This document shows, in pieces, positions 1-5,872 of a stretch of 6,236 bases of DNA. This DNA is from Chloroflexota bacterium (lineage in GTDB: Bacteria; Chloroflexota; Anaerolineae; 4572-78; J111), in the NCBI GenBank assembly GCA_003695455.1, contig RFJF01000473.1, positions 1-6,236 of the forward strand, in the 5' to 3' direction. The notes under the pieces were generated by a model. That model searched no databases. It was not told where the DNA came from and saw only the letters and a list, made by a program, of their open reading frames with translations. Position 1 is the stretch's first letter; each line of letters starts with the position of its first letter. Position numbers and translations under genes: made by a program.

Positions 1-371
1 AAAAAGTGGAATTGCAAGCGGTGAAAGCTTGCCGGATAACTCAAAATAGCGGTGTTTTGCGGGAGTTGTGCGTGCAAAAAATCAACGGAGCGATTGATTA
101 TCGGTTCACGTTGCGCGGATTCTGTCATGGATGCATGTTTGAAGGCCGGTTTGGCACAATTCACTGCGGTCACCACTATTTTGGGTTGGTAAGGTGCGGG
201 TTGGCTCAAGCAGATGTTGAGCCGTCAGTTTTAACGAAATTAAATTTTCGCTCAACTTCCAGCATAGCACAGCGCCCATCCCCAAACAATAGCGATTCGG
301 TACTGTCAAATCAGGCAAAACCGCGCCACAATCTATAACCATATCTTATAGGTAGATGGGTAAAACTGTGG
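1..371. other. Gene-free region upstream of sucC
   Basis: No convincing gene is seen in this stretch. Open frames of 110 codons (plus strand, 6-338) and 78 codons (minus strand, 106-342) exist, but their translations show no recognisable motif, have scattered Cys/His/Ser-rich composition, and lack a good ribosome binding site. No tRNA-like cloverleaf or T-loop consensus was found. The region is less GC-rich than the genes that follow, as expected of intergenic DNA. It contains one 7-bp hairpin (203-223), described separately, and ends in the sucCD promoter. It may include the 3' flank of a gene lying to the left of the window. Confidence 0.6.
203..223 (+). repeat. Perfect 7-bp hairpin with an alternative partner at 250-256
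   Basis: GGCTCAA (203-209) and TTGAGCC (217-223) form a perfect 7-bp stem around a 7-nt loop, extendable by a T-G wobble (202/224). The only T-run after it is TTTT at 229-232, six nucleotides past the stem, so it is at best a weak terminator for something further left. GTTGAGC (216-222) is also a perfect complement of GCTCAAC (250-256), giving a mutually exclusive second hairpin. The function is unknown. Confidence 0.4.
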
Positions 372-377
372 TATAAT
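369..377 (+). promoter_or_regulatory. Extended -10 promoter for sucCD
   Basis: TGG followed by a perfect TATAAT (372-377) matches the extended -10 consensus TGn-TATAAT. No good -35 box stands at 16-18 bp; the hexamer at 17 bp spacing (349-354, TAGGTA) is poor. This fits an extended -10 promoter that can work without a strong -35. Transcription would start near 384, leaving a leader of roughly 94 nt before the GTG at 478. An ATG at 376 lies inside this -10 box, which argues that it is not the sucC start. Confidence 0.7.
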
Positions 378-379
378 GC

Positions 380-404
380 GCTGGGACTTTCTGCCTCTCC
401 CGGC
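380..404 (+). other. Possible hairpin at the 5' end of the sucCD leader
   Basis: GCTGGGA (380-386) can pair with TCCCGGC (398-404), counting one G-U pair, around an 11-nt loop. It sits at the predicted transcript start, so only part of the left arm may be transcribed. If present it could protect the 5' end of the mRNA. A second, 5-bp stem, GGTGA (421-425) with TCACC (432-436), lies further down the leader. Both are short and may be chance. Confidence 0.25.
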
Positions 405-464
405 AAATAGCCTCATTTCAGGTGAAAATCATCACCGTGCACCCGATGCAAAAATAAATACAAC

Positions 465-471
465 AAGGAGG
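465..471 (+). promoter_or_regulatory. Ribosome binding site that fixes the sucC start
   Basis: AAGGAGG is a near-perfect Shine-Dalgarno sequence with a 6-nt spacer to the GTG at 478. That GTG opens the family's conserved N-terminus (K-L-H-E-Y-Q). An overlapping ATG at 476 is in another frame, and the in-frame ATG at 376 has no such site. Confidence 0.9.
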
Positions 472-477
472 TTACAT

Positions 478-1614
478 GTGAAGCTACACGAGTATCAATC
501 AAAGCGAATTTTTGCCGAATATGGTGTCCCGATTCCGAAGGGCGAAGTGGCAACATCAGCCGTTGAGGCCAGAGACATTGCCCGGAAATTGGGAGGGCCG
601 GTGGTCATCAAGAGTCAGGTTTTGGTGGGTGGCCGCGGCAAAGCCGGTGGTGTAAAACTGGCTAAAGACCCGGACGAAGCCGAAGCCGTTGCCGACCAGA
701 TTCTGGGCATGGATATCAAAGGTCTGACCGTGGAAAAAGTGCTGGTTGATCAGGCTGCCGATATCAAAGAAGAAATTTACCTGGGTATTGTTATTGACCG
801 CGCCCGGCAAATGCCGGTCATCATTGCTTCTGCCGAGGGCGGGGTTGAAATTGAAGAAGTTGCCAAAACCAACCCCGACGCCATCAAGCGCCTGCCGGTG
901 GACCCGCAGGTGGGGTTGATGGATTTTCACGCCCGTAATCTGGCCTTTGATTTGGGCCTGGGGCGTGCGTATGTGGGCCAATTTATGAAAATTTTAAAGG
1001 GATTGTACGCAGCGTTCATCAACACCGACGCCAGCCTAGCCGAAATTAACCCGCTGGTGGTGGTTGAAGGTGAAAAACTGCTGGCCGTTGACGGCAAAAT
1101 CCTGCTTGATGACAACGCACTCTACCGCCACCCTGACCTGGCCGAAATGCGCGATGTTCAGGAAGAAACAGACTCCGAACGCGAAGCCCGGCTGGCCGGC
1201 TTAAGTTTTGTCAAACTCGATGGTGAAATTGGCTGTATGGTCAACGGCGCCGGCCTGGCTATGGCAACTATGGACATTGTCAAATATTACGGCGGCGAGC
1301 CGGCCAACTTTTTGGATATTGGTGGCGGCGCCAAATCAGACAAGGTTGCCACCGCGCTGCGCATCATTTTGCGTGACCCCAAAGTGAAGGCCGTGCTGTT
1401 CAACATTTTTGGCGGCATCACGCGCTGTGATGAAGTAGCCAAAGGTATTCTTGAAGCCTTGGAGCAGGTTGACACCAACATCCCGATGGTGGCCCGGCTG
1501 GTAGGTACTAACGAGGAAGAAGGCCGCGAAATTCTGGCCGCTGCCAATTTCCCCAGCGCCGCAAGTTTGGGCGAAGCCGCCCAGCGTGCCGTAGAACTGG
1601 CGAAAGGAGCGTAA
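478..1614 (+). CDS. sucC: Succinyl-CoA synthetase (ADP-forming), beta subunit
   Basis: With SucD, this subunit interconverts succinyl-CoA and succinate plus CoA with formation or use of a nucleoside triphosphate, the substrate-level phosphorylation step of the TCA cycle in the cytoplasm. The protein has 378 residues from the GTG start, close to the usual ~390. The N-terminal ATP-grasp domain opens with LHEYQ (residues 3-7) and has the nucleotide-binding stretch K45 to K60, including [13 protein letters not shown] (189-193) and D205 in VDGK match the magnesium ligands of the E. coli enzyme (N199, D213). The C-terminal CoA-ligase domain carries GLAMATMD (259-266), NFLDIGGGA (277-285) and [11 protein letters not shown] (308-318). 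A frame open from 376 would add 34 residues of leader with no family resemblance and is rejected. sucD follows 6 bp after the stop. ATP or GTP preference cannot be read with certainty. The identification is firm. Confidence 0.97.
   Translation: MKLHEYQSKRIFAEYGVPIPKGEVATSAVEARDIARKLGGPVVIKSQVLVGGRGKAGGVKLAKDPDEAEAVADQILGMDIKGLTVEKVLVDQAADIKEEIYLGIVIDRARQMPVIIASAEGGVEIEEVAKTNPDAIKRLPVDPQVGLMDFHARNLAFDLGLGRAYVGQFMKILKGLYAAFINTDASLAEINPLVVVEGEKLLAVDGKILLDDNALYRHPDLAEMRDVQEETDSEREARLAGLSFVKLDGEIGCMVNGAGLAMATMDIVKYYGGEPANFLDIGGGAKSDKVATALRIILRDPKVKAVLFNIFGGITRCDEVAKGILEALEQVDTNIPMVARLVGTNEEEGREILAAANFPSAASLGEAAQRAVELAKGA
1604..1609 (+). promoter_or_regulatory. Ribosome binding site of sucD inside the end of sucC
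   Basis: AAGGAG lies within the last codons of sucC, 11 nt before the sucD ATG at 1621. Placing this site inside the upstream gene, with only 6 bp between stop and start, suggests coupled translation and balanced output of the two subunits. Confidence 0.75.
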
Positions 1615-1620
1615 ATTAAA

Positions 1621-2487
1621 ATGAGTATTCTGATTGGCAAAAACACCCGGTTGTTGGTTCAGGGAATTACCGGCCGCGAAGGCGCGTTCCACACCCAGCA
1701 GATGATTGAATACGGCACCAACGTGGTTGGCGGCGTAACCCCCGGCAAAGGCGGTGAATGGGTTCACGGCGTACCCGTGTTTGACACCATGAAAGAAGCC
1801 GTCAATGCTACCGACGCCAACACCAGCGTTATTTACGTGCCGGCCCGTTTTGCTGCCGATGCTATTATGGAAGCCGCCGATGCCGGCGTGGGATTGGTCA
1901 TCTGCATTACTGAAGGCTTGCCGGTACTGGACATGACCCGGGTCCAACGGTTCCTGGCCGGCACCAGCACCCGGCTGATTGGCCCCAACTGCCCCGGCCT
2001 GATTACTCCCGGCGAGGCCAAAGTGGGTATTACCCCCAACAGCTTCACTATGTCCGGCAACGTAGGGTTGGTATCGCGTAGCGGCACGCTCACCTACGAA
2101 GTGGCCCAGGCCCTCAATGACAAAGGGATTGGCCTCAGTACCGCCGTAGGCATTGGCGGCGACCCGATTATCGGCACCAATTTTATTGATGTGCTGCGCC
2201 TGTTTGAAAGCGACCCGCTGACCGACCAGGTGGTGCTGATTGGCGAAATCGGCGGAACAGACGAACAAAACGCCGCCGCCTTCATTGCCGAAAATATGAC
2301 CAAATCTGTCACCGCCTTCATTGCCGGACGCACGGCCCCGCCCGGCAAACGAATGGGCCACGCCGGCGCCATTATTCAGGGCGGCGAAGGCACAGCCGCA
2401 GAAAAAATCAAAGCCTTTGAAGCGGTCAACGTAAAAGTTGCCCAGCAGCCGGAAGAAGTGGCAGATATTGTGGCCGCACAAATGTAA
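1621..2487 (+). CDS. sucD: Succinyl-CoA synthetase (ADP-forming), alpha subunit
   Basis: This subunit binds CoA and carries the histidine that is phosphorylated during the succinyl-CoA synthetase cycle. At 288 residues it has the normal family length (~290). The N-terminal CoA-binding Rossmann domain shows [10 protein letters not shown] (15-24) and GGVTPGKGG (37-45). The linker region has IGPNCPG (120-126). The ligase domain has [10 protein letters not shown] (151-160), [14 protein letters not shown] (177-190), EIGG (209-212, with E209 matching the E. coli glutamate contacting the active histidine) and [11 protein letters not shown], where H247 is the phosphohistidine (E. coli H246). All catalytic elements are intact. 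It forms an operon with sucC just upstream and ends 20 bp before a strong terminator, so the transcription unit is sucCD alone, with no other TCA gene in it. The antisense strand here is open for 381 codons, which is a codon-bias shadow. Confidence 0.97.
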   Translation: MSILIGKNTRLLVQGITGREGAFHTQQMIEYGTNVVGGVTPGKGGEWVHGVPVFDTMKEAVNATDANTSVIYVPARFAADAIMEAADAGVGLVICITEGLPVLDMTRVQRFLAGTSTRLIGPNCPGLITPGEAKVGITPNSFTMSGNVGLVSRSGTLTYEVAQALNDKGIGLSTAVGIGGDPIIGTNFIDVLRLFESDPLTDQVVLIGEIGGTDEQNAAAFIAENMTKSVTAFIAGRTAPPGKRMGHAGAIIQGGEGTAAEKIKAFEAVNVKVAQQPEEVADIVAAQM

Positions 2488-2507
2488 TTCTGCCTAAAAA
2501 CGCTCGC

Positions 2508-2537
2508 AGGCCGGTCAACCAGACCGGCCTTTTTTTT
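2508..2537 (+). terminator. Rho-independent terminator of sucCD
   Basis: AGGCCGGTC (2508-2516) and GACCGGCCT (2522-2530) form a perfect 9-bp GC-rich stem with a 5-nt loop (AACCA), followed directly by a run of eight T (2530-2537, the first being the last stem base). It lies 20 bp after the sucD stop and separates sucCD from the gene downstream. Confidence 0.95.
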
Positions 2538-2539
2538 GC

Positions 2540-2558
2540 CTCAAATTCTGAATTTGAG
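2540..2558. repeat. 19-bp perfect inverted repeat, candidate operator or second terminator
   Basis: CTCAAATTC (2540-2548), one central T, and GAATTTGAG (2550-2558) make a perfect 9+1+9 palindrome. It starts only 2 bp after the sucCD terminator T-run and is followed by five T (2559-2563). As RNA it would give an AT-rich 8-bp stem with a 3-nt loop and a T5 tail, a weak back-up terminator. As DNA it has the symmetry of a dimeric repressor site, and its right arm overlaps the proposed -35 box of the next gene. The sequence alone does not decide between these. Confidence 0.6.
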
Positions 2559-2581
2559 TTTTTCAACGTTAAGGATATACT
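2554..2581 (+). promoter_or_regulatory. Probable promoter of the nucleotidyltransferase gene
   Basis: TTGAGT (2554-2559, 4 of 6 to TTGACA), a 16-bp spacer, and TATACT (2576-2581, 5 of 6 to TATAAT) form a reasonable sigma-70-type promoter. Transcription would start near 2588, giving a leader of about 24 nt before the ATG at 2612. A promoter is expected here because a strong terminator lies just upstream. Its -35 box overlaps the 19-bp inverted repeat. Confidence 0.55.
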
Positions 2582-2611
2582 CATCCTACATTTTTTACAG
2601 CGGTCACGGCG

Positions 2612-4315
2612 ATGACGGACTCAGACCCAAATCATTCCATCAACACACACCTGTATTTGAACCGCTGGATTGCGGTGGTGCACGGGCGGGTGATTGGCGT
2701 GGGAACATCGCGGGCGCAGGCCGAGCGCGCCGCCCGGCAAATTCGGCCCAAAGACAAAATTGAGGTATTTTTTGTGGATTCTGCCGGCCAACTAAATCAA
2801 CGCGCACCCTTGCGGGTTGCGCCGGAACAATGGCTGACGCAGCACCATTTGTTGCAACGGGTGGTTAACGTTCTGCATGCCCAGCAGGTTGACGCATACC
2901 TGGTGGGCGGCGCTGTGCGTGATTTTTTGCTGGGCCGCAAAAATATTGTTGACCTGGATTTTGCCGTCCCTGTTGACGGGGTGGCTGCGGCCCGGCTGGT
3001 TGCCGACGCGCTTGACGCCGCATATTACCCGCTCGATGCCGAGCGCGGCACAGGCCGGGTAGTGTTTGACCGCCCTGCCGGCAGCAGTTCAACCCGCTTT
3101 TATCTGGATTTTGCATCCTTTCGCGGCCGTGACCTGCCCACCGATTTGCGGGACCGTGATTTTACCATCAACGCCATCGCGCTCAGCCTGACCGGCGCCC
3201 CGGCGTTAATTGACCCGCTCAACGGTCTGCGTGATTTGGAGAACGGCCAGATTAAAGCCGTGTCCAACGGCGCCTTCCGGCGAGACCCCGTGCGGGTTAT
3301 CCGCGCCGTGCGGCAGGCCGTTGATTTTGGTTTTTCCATTGAGAGCCGCACCGCGGAGCAAATCACGCAGGCCGCCGACCTGCTGCCGCTGGTATCTGCA
3401 GAGCGCCAGCGCGATGAACTGCTGAAGCTGCTCAACACGCCCGCGCCGGGACACGCCGTACGGCAATTGCACCGGCTGCAAATTTTGCCGCACATTCTGC
3501 CGGAAGTTGCGCAGATGGCGGGCGTCACGCAATCTGCGCCGCACCATTTGGATGTGTTTGAACACACGCTGGCGGCTATGGATGCCTGGGTTGAACTGAA
3601 CTCTGCCGGCTGGCCGGACATTGAAGAAACCTTGCGTCCAAAGTTGCCCGATTATTTACGCACCCTGCTGCCCGGCGAGCTGCCGGTTTTCAAGCTGATG
3701 CCGCTGGCCCTGCTGCTACACGATACCGGCAAACCCCGCACGCGCAGCCAAACCGGGGCGGCCGGTCAGCGCAAAATTCAATTTCTGGGCCATGAAAAAG
3801 AGAGCGCCGAAGTGACCCGGCAGGTAGCGCACCGCTTGCGGTTGAGCGGTGTGGCCCGCGATTTTCTGGAAACGGTGGTGCTCCACCACCTGCGGCCGGG
3901 GCTTCTCTCCCGCGAACCATCGCTGAGCCGGCGGGCTATCTTTCGCTTTTTTCAGGCCACAGACCGGCAAACGTTTCACGCCGGGGCAGCGGTGTGCCTG
4001 CACGCGCTGGCCGACCACCGGGCAACATTTGCCCCGGGGCAGGGCCATCAGGAGGAGCAGACCCTGCTGGCGGTGGTAAATCGGCTGCTGGCCGGATATT
4101 TTGAACAGCGCGAGCGGTTAATTGAGCCGCCGCCGTTGCTTAGCGGGCGCGAGCTTATCCGGGAACTGGGCCTCAAGCCGGGGCCAACCATCGGGCAACT
4201 GTTGCACCGCTTAAAAGAGGCGCAGGCTACCGGTGTTGTATCTACCCGCGCCGAAGCGCTGGCGTTTGTTCAATCTGACCCGGACTTTGCCCGTTTGCAA
4301 TCGCCGGATTTATAA
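2612..4315 (+). CDS. Class II tRNA nucleotidyltransferase / poly(A) polymerase family protein with HD domain and extra N-terminal domain
   Basis: Probable template-independent RNA nucleotidyltransferase, most likely adding or repairing the 3' CCA end of tRNA; an A-only, CC-only or poly(A) polymerase role cannot be excluded. It has 567 residues, long for the family (~400-480). Residues ~13-56 (RWIAVVHGRVIGVG and following) resemble the small DUF5678 domain. The head domain follows: LVGGAVRDFLLGR (97-109), catalytic carboxylates D114 and D116 in VDLDF, RDFTINAIA (182-190), DPVRVIRAVR (225-234), and SAERQRDEL (262-270). In the usual EDxxR motif the glutamate is R224 here. An HD domain comes next, with H318, the H370-D371 pair in LLLHDTGKP, H394, and H425/H426. 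The C-terminus has SGRELIRELGLKPGPTIGQL, typical of HD-type members. The ATG at 2612 is the only reasonable start: an in-frame stop lies at 2570 with no start codon between. There is no clear Shine-Dalgarno sequence, so translation initiation may be weak or of the short-leader kind. Confidence 0.85.
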   Translation: MTDSDPNHSINTHLYLNRWIAVVHGRVIGVGTSRAQAERAARQIRPKDKIEVFFVDSAGQLNQRAPLRVAPEQWLTQHHLLQRVVNVLHAQQVDAYLVGGAVRDFLLGRKNIVDLDFAVPVDGVAAARLVADALDAAYYPLDAERGTGRVVFDRPAGSSSTRFYLDFASFRGRDLPTDLRDRDFTINAIALSLTGAPALIDPLNGLRDLENGQIKAVSNGAFRRDPVRVIRAVRQAVDFGFSIESRTAEQITQAADLLPLVSAERQRDELLKLLNTPAPGHAVRQLHRLQILPHILPEVAQMAGVTQSAPHHLDVFEHTLAAMDAWVELNSAGWPDIEETLRPKLPDYLRTLLPGELPVFKLMPLALLLHDTGKPRTRSQTGAAGQRKIQFLGHEKESAEVTRQVAHRLRLSGVARDFLETVVLHHLRPGLLSREPSLSRRAIFRFFQATDRQTFHAGAAVCLHALADHRATFAPGQGHQEEQTLLAVVNRLLAGYFEQRERLIEPPPLLSGRELIRELGLKPGPTIGQLLHRLKEAQATGVVSTRAEALAFVQSDPDFARLQSPDL

Positions 4316-4316
4316 T
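4287..4316 (+). promoter_or_regulatory. Weak candidate promoter for the FHA gene
   Basis: A perfect TATAAT (4311-4316) overlaps the stop codon of the nucleotidyltransferase gene. TTGCCC (4287-4292, 4 of 6 to TTGACA) lies 18 bp upstream. Transcription would start near 4323, about 160 nt before the preferred FHA start. The match may be chance, and read-through from the upstream gene is an equally good explanation, since no terminator hairpin is seen in 4316-4485. Confidence 0.3.
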
Positions 4317-4421
4317 TTGTGTTACAAACTGAAACCTGCAATCTGATTTCTGGATTTTGATTTTGAAGGAGTCGGGCAGTCCCTGGCGGGACGACAACGA
4401 GAATGAAACCAGAGTTCATTT

Positions 4422-4461
4422 GCCATTCACTGAATCGCCGAATCGCCATTCGCTGAATCGC
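4422..4461. repeat. Short tandem direct repeat in the spacer
   Basis: The 17-bp unit GCCATTCrCTGAATCGC occurs at 4422-4438 and 4445-4461, differing at one position (A or G), with a 23-bp period. A further partial copy between them gives three GAATCGC elements (4432, 4440, 4455). This low-complexity look is typical of intergenic DNA and argues against the frame being coded here. Confidence 0.6.
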
Positions 4462-4469
4462 TTATTTTC

Positions 4470-4476
4470 AAGGGAG
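4470..4476 (+). promoter_or_regulatory. Ribosome binding site that decides the FHA gene start
   Basis: AAGGGAG lies 9 nt before a TTG at 4486. The frame is open from a TTG at 4357, but that start and the next TTG (4363) have no Shine-Dalgarno sequence in front. GAAGGAG at 4365-4371 has no ATG, GTG or TTG at a suitable distance in this frame. Confidence 0.65.
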
Positions 4477-4485
4477 CGCCAATCG

Positions 4486-4980
4486 TTGGCCAAACTGATT
4501 ATTTACGAAGCCTACACCAATACCGGCACGGTATTTGAAACGTTTGAGTTGGTGGATAACCGAATTTTGATTGGCTCCGATCCGGAGTGCCAGCTTATTC
4601 TGGATGTGCCGGATATTGACCCCATGCACGCCAGCCTTGAGTTGCGTGACCACCACTGGTTTTTGCAGGATTTGGGCGGCCCCGGTGGTACCGCCGTCAA
4701 TGGCCGTTTAATTGAAGGGCCAACCATTTTGCGCCACAATGAAATGATTGAGGTGGGGGTGGTTAAAATGCGCTTTGTCACCACCGAACCGGGAGTAACG
4801 GCCGCCATGCCGCCCATGGAGCCGGATGAGGATGCCGCCGCGCAAGTCAGTGGGCGTGTCTGGTTTGCCACGCTCACCGGATTCACGGTGCTGATTTTGC
4901 TGGCTATTGGCGCGTTGTTACTGCTGGCTTATTCACTGGGGATTTTCACGCTGAGCGATTTGCTGCCGTTTGGCGGTTAA
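4486..4980 (+). CDS. FHA-domain protein with C-terminal membrane anchor
   Basis: Small protein (164 residues from the TTG at 4486) with a forkhead-associated fold facing the cytoplasm and one membrane helix. FHA domains usually bind phosphothreonine peptides and act as adaptors in Ser/Thr kinase signalling or membrane complexes. The FHA region covers about residues 4-100: ILIGSDPECQLIL (27-39), IDPMHASLEL (44-53), DLGGPGGTAVNGR (62-74), and the final strands IEVGVVKMRFV (88-98). An acidic, Pro/Met-rich linker (~102-117) leads to a hydrophobic helix (~125-153) and a short tail, so the protein is tail-anchored. The usual Arg of the GR motif is S31, the Ser of S-x-x-H is D45, and the Asn of NGT is G67, so phosphothreonine binding is doubtful. 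Starting at 4357 would add 43 residues encoded by repeat-rich DNA; this is less likely but possible. The partner and exact role are unknown. Confidence 0.75.
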   Translation: MAKLIIYEAYTNTGTVFETFELVDNRILIGSDPECQLILDVPDIDPMHASLELRDHHWFLQDLGGPGGTAVNGRLIEGPTILRHNEMIEVGVVKMRFVTTEPGVTAAMPPMEPDEDAAAQVSGRVWFATLTGFTVLILLAIGALLLLAYSLGIFTLSDLLPFGG

Positions 4981-4990
4981 GCGCGGCCTG

Positions 4991-5869
4991 CTAACTTTTC
5001 TGCTCCCACACCAATTTAATCAGCTTTTTGCCGGTGGGTGTGGCTGCCAGCCCTCCCTGCGCCGTCTCTTTGAATCGAGAATCCATATTCCGGCCGATGC
5101 TGGCCATGGCGTCAATCACTTCATCCGGGGGAATGACGCTTTCCACGCCTGCCAGCGCCAGGTCAACCGCCACAAAACATTGCGCCGCGCCGGCGGCGTT
5201 TCGCTTGACGCACGGCACCTCTACCAGCCCCGCCACCGGGTCACACACCAGCCCCAACATGTTTTTCAGCGTAATTGCCACCGCCTGCGCCGATTGCTCC
5301 GGCGAGCCGCCCAGCAGTTCTACGGCAGCCCCGGCGGCCATTGCTGCCGCGCTGCCCGTTTCTGCCTGGCAGCCGCCCGCTGCGCCGCTCACGTGCGCCC
5401 GGTGAACAATCACCGTGCCAATACCTGCGGCGGTGAACAACGCGTTGACCAGCTCATCGTCAGAAAAACCGTACGCCTCTTGCAGCGTTAGCAGCACGCC
5501 CGGCAAAATTCCCGCCGAGCCGGCGGTGGGTGTGGCTACAATGCAACCCATCCCGGCATTGACCTCATTCACGGGCATGGCGCGGGCAACGCTGCGGCTC
5601 AAAATGGGGCCGGTCAGCGGCTGGTTTGTTTGCAGCCAGTTCCACAGCCGGTGCGCGTTGCCGCCGCTGATGCCGCTCAGCGATGTCACCGGCTCGGTGA
5701 TGCCCTGTTCAGCGCTGTGGCGCATCACCTCCAGCCGGCGCTGCATCCGCCGGCGAAGCTCGGTGCGACTCAAATCGCTGTGCGCCGTTTCGGCCCGTAA
5801 AACAACTTCGTGTAGCGATTGATTGGTAGCGGCGGCCTGGGCCACCATCTCGGCCATCGAGTTAAACAT
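4991..5869 (-). CDS. sdaAA: L-serine dehydratase, iron-sulfur-dependent, alpha subunit
   Basis: Catalytic subunit of the [4Fe-4S] L-serine dehydratase, which deaminates L-serine to pyruvate and ammonia in the cytoplasm. Its 292 residues fit the split two-subunit type known from Bacillus and relatives (~300). Conserved stretches include TPTAGSAGILPG (113-124), GGCQAETGSAAAMAAG (165-180) and CDPVAGLVEVPCVKRNA (209-225). Cysteines C167, C209 and C220 have spacings of 42 and 11 residues, the same as Cys343, Cys385 and Cys396 that hold the cluster in the Legionella one-chain enzyme. The C-terminus (WEQKS) has no cysteine. The ATG at 5869 begins 3 bp after the stop of the beta subunit gene, with only a weak purine-rich site before it (GAGTGGG), which points to translational coupling. 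The stop faces that of the FHA gene across 10 bp. Confidence 0.95.
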   Translation of the reverse strand: MFNSMAEMVAQAAATNQSLHEVVLRAETAHSDLSRTELRRRMQRRLEVMRHSAEQGITEPVTSLSGISGGNAHRLWNWLQTNQPLTGPILSRSVARAMPVNEVNAGMGCIVATPTAGSAGILPGVLLTLQEAYGFSDDELVNALFTAAGIGTVIVHRAHVSGAAGGCQAETGSAAAMAAGAAVELLGGSPEQSAQAVAITLKNMLGLVCDPVAGLVEVPCVKRNAAGAAQCFVAVDLALAGVESVIPPDEVIDAMASIGRNMDSRFKETAQGGLAATPTGKKLIKLVWEQKS

Positions 5870-5872
5870 AAT

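Noticed and set aside
55..79. TTTTGC (55-60) and GCAAAA (74-79) as a terminator hairpin followed by A-rich sequence
   Set aside because: Only 6 AT-rich base pairs with a 13-nt loop and no following T-run; too weak to call.
6..338. 110-codon frame on the plus strand left of sucC
   Set aside because: No ribosome binding site, no domain resemblance and irregular composition; the region also carries hairpins and a lower GC content typical of intergenic DNA.
376..477. Upstream ATG start extending sucC by 34 codons
   Set aside because: The ATG lies inside the -10 box, the extension has no family resemblance, and a near-perfect Shine-Dalgarno sequence serves the GTG at 478.
1336..2481. 381-codon open frame antisense to the end of sucC and all of sucD
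   Set aside because: Both sense genes are certain. The antisense product is rich in Gly, Asn, His and Phe, as expected from reading biased GC-rich codons backwards, and has no recognisable domain.
205..2558. Shared CTCAA/TTGAG half-sites in the dyads at 203-223 and 2540-2558 as copies of one operator
   Set aside because: The spacing between half-sites differs (7 versus 9 bp) and the flanking bases do not match; five-base arms recur easily by chance.
4403..4456. Short 17-codon frame (ATG at 4403) upstream of the FHA gene as a possible leader peptide
   Set aside because: It has no clear Shine-Dalgarno sequence, runs through the direct repeat, and shows no run of regulatory codons.
4970..5491. 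173-codon plus-strand frame opposite the serine dehydratase alpha gene
   Set aside because: It is antisense to a clearly recognised enzyme and reads as Arg/His/Cys-rich shadow sequence.
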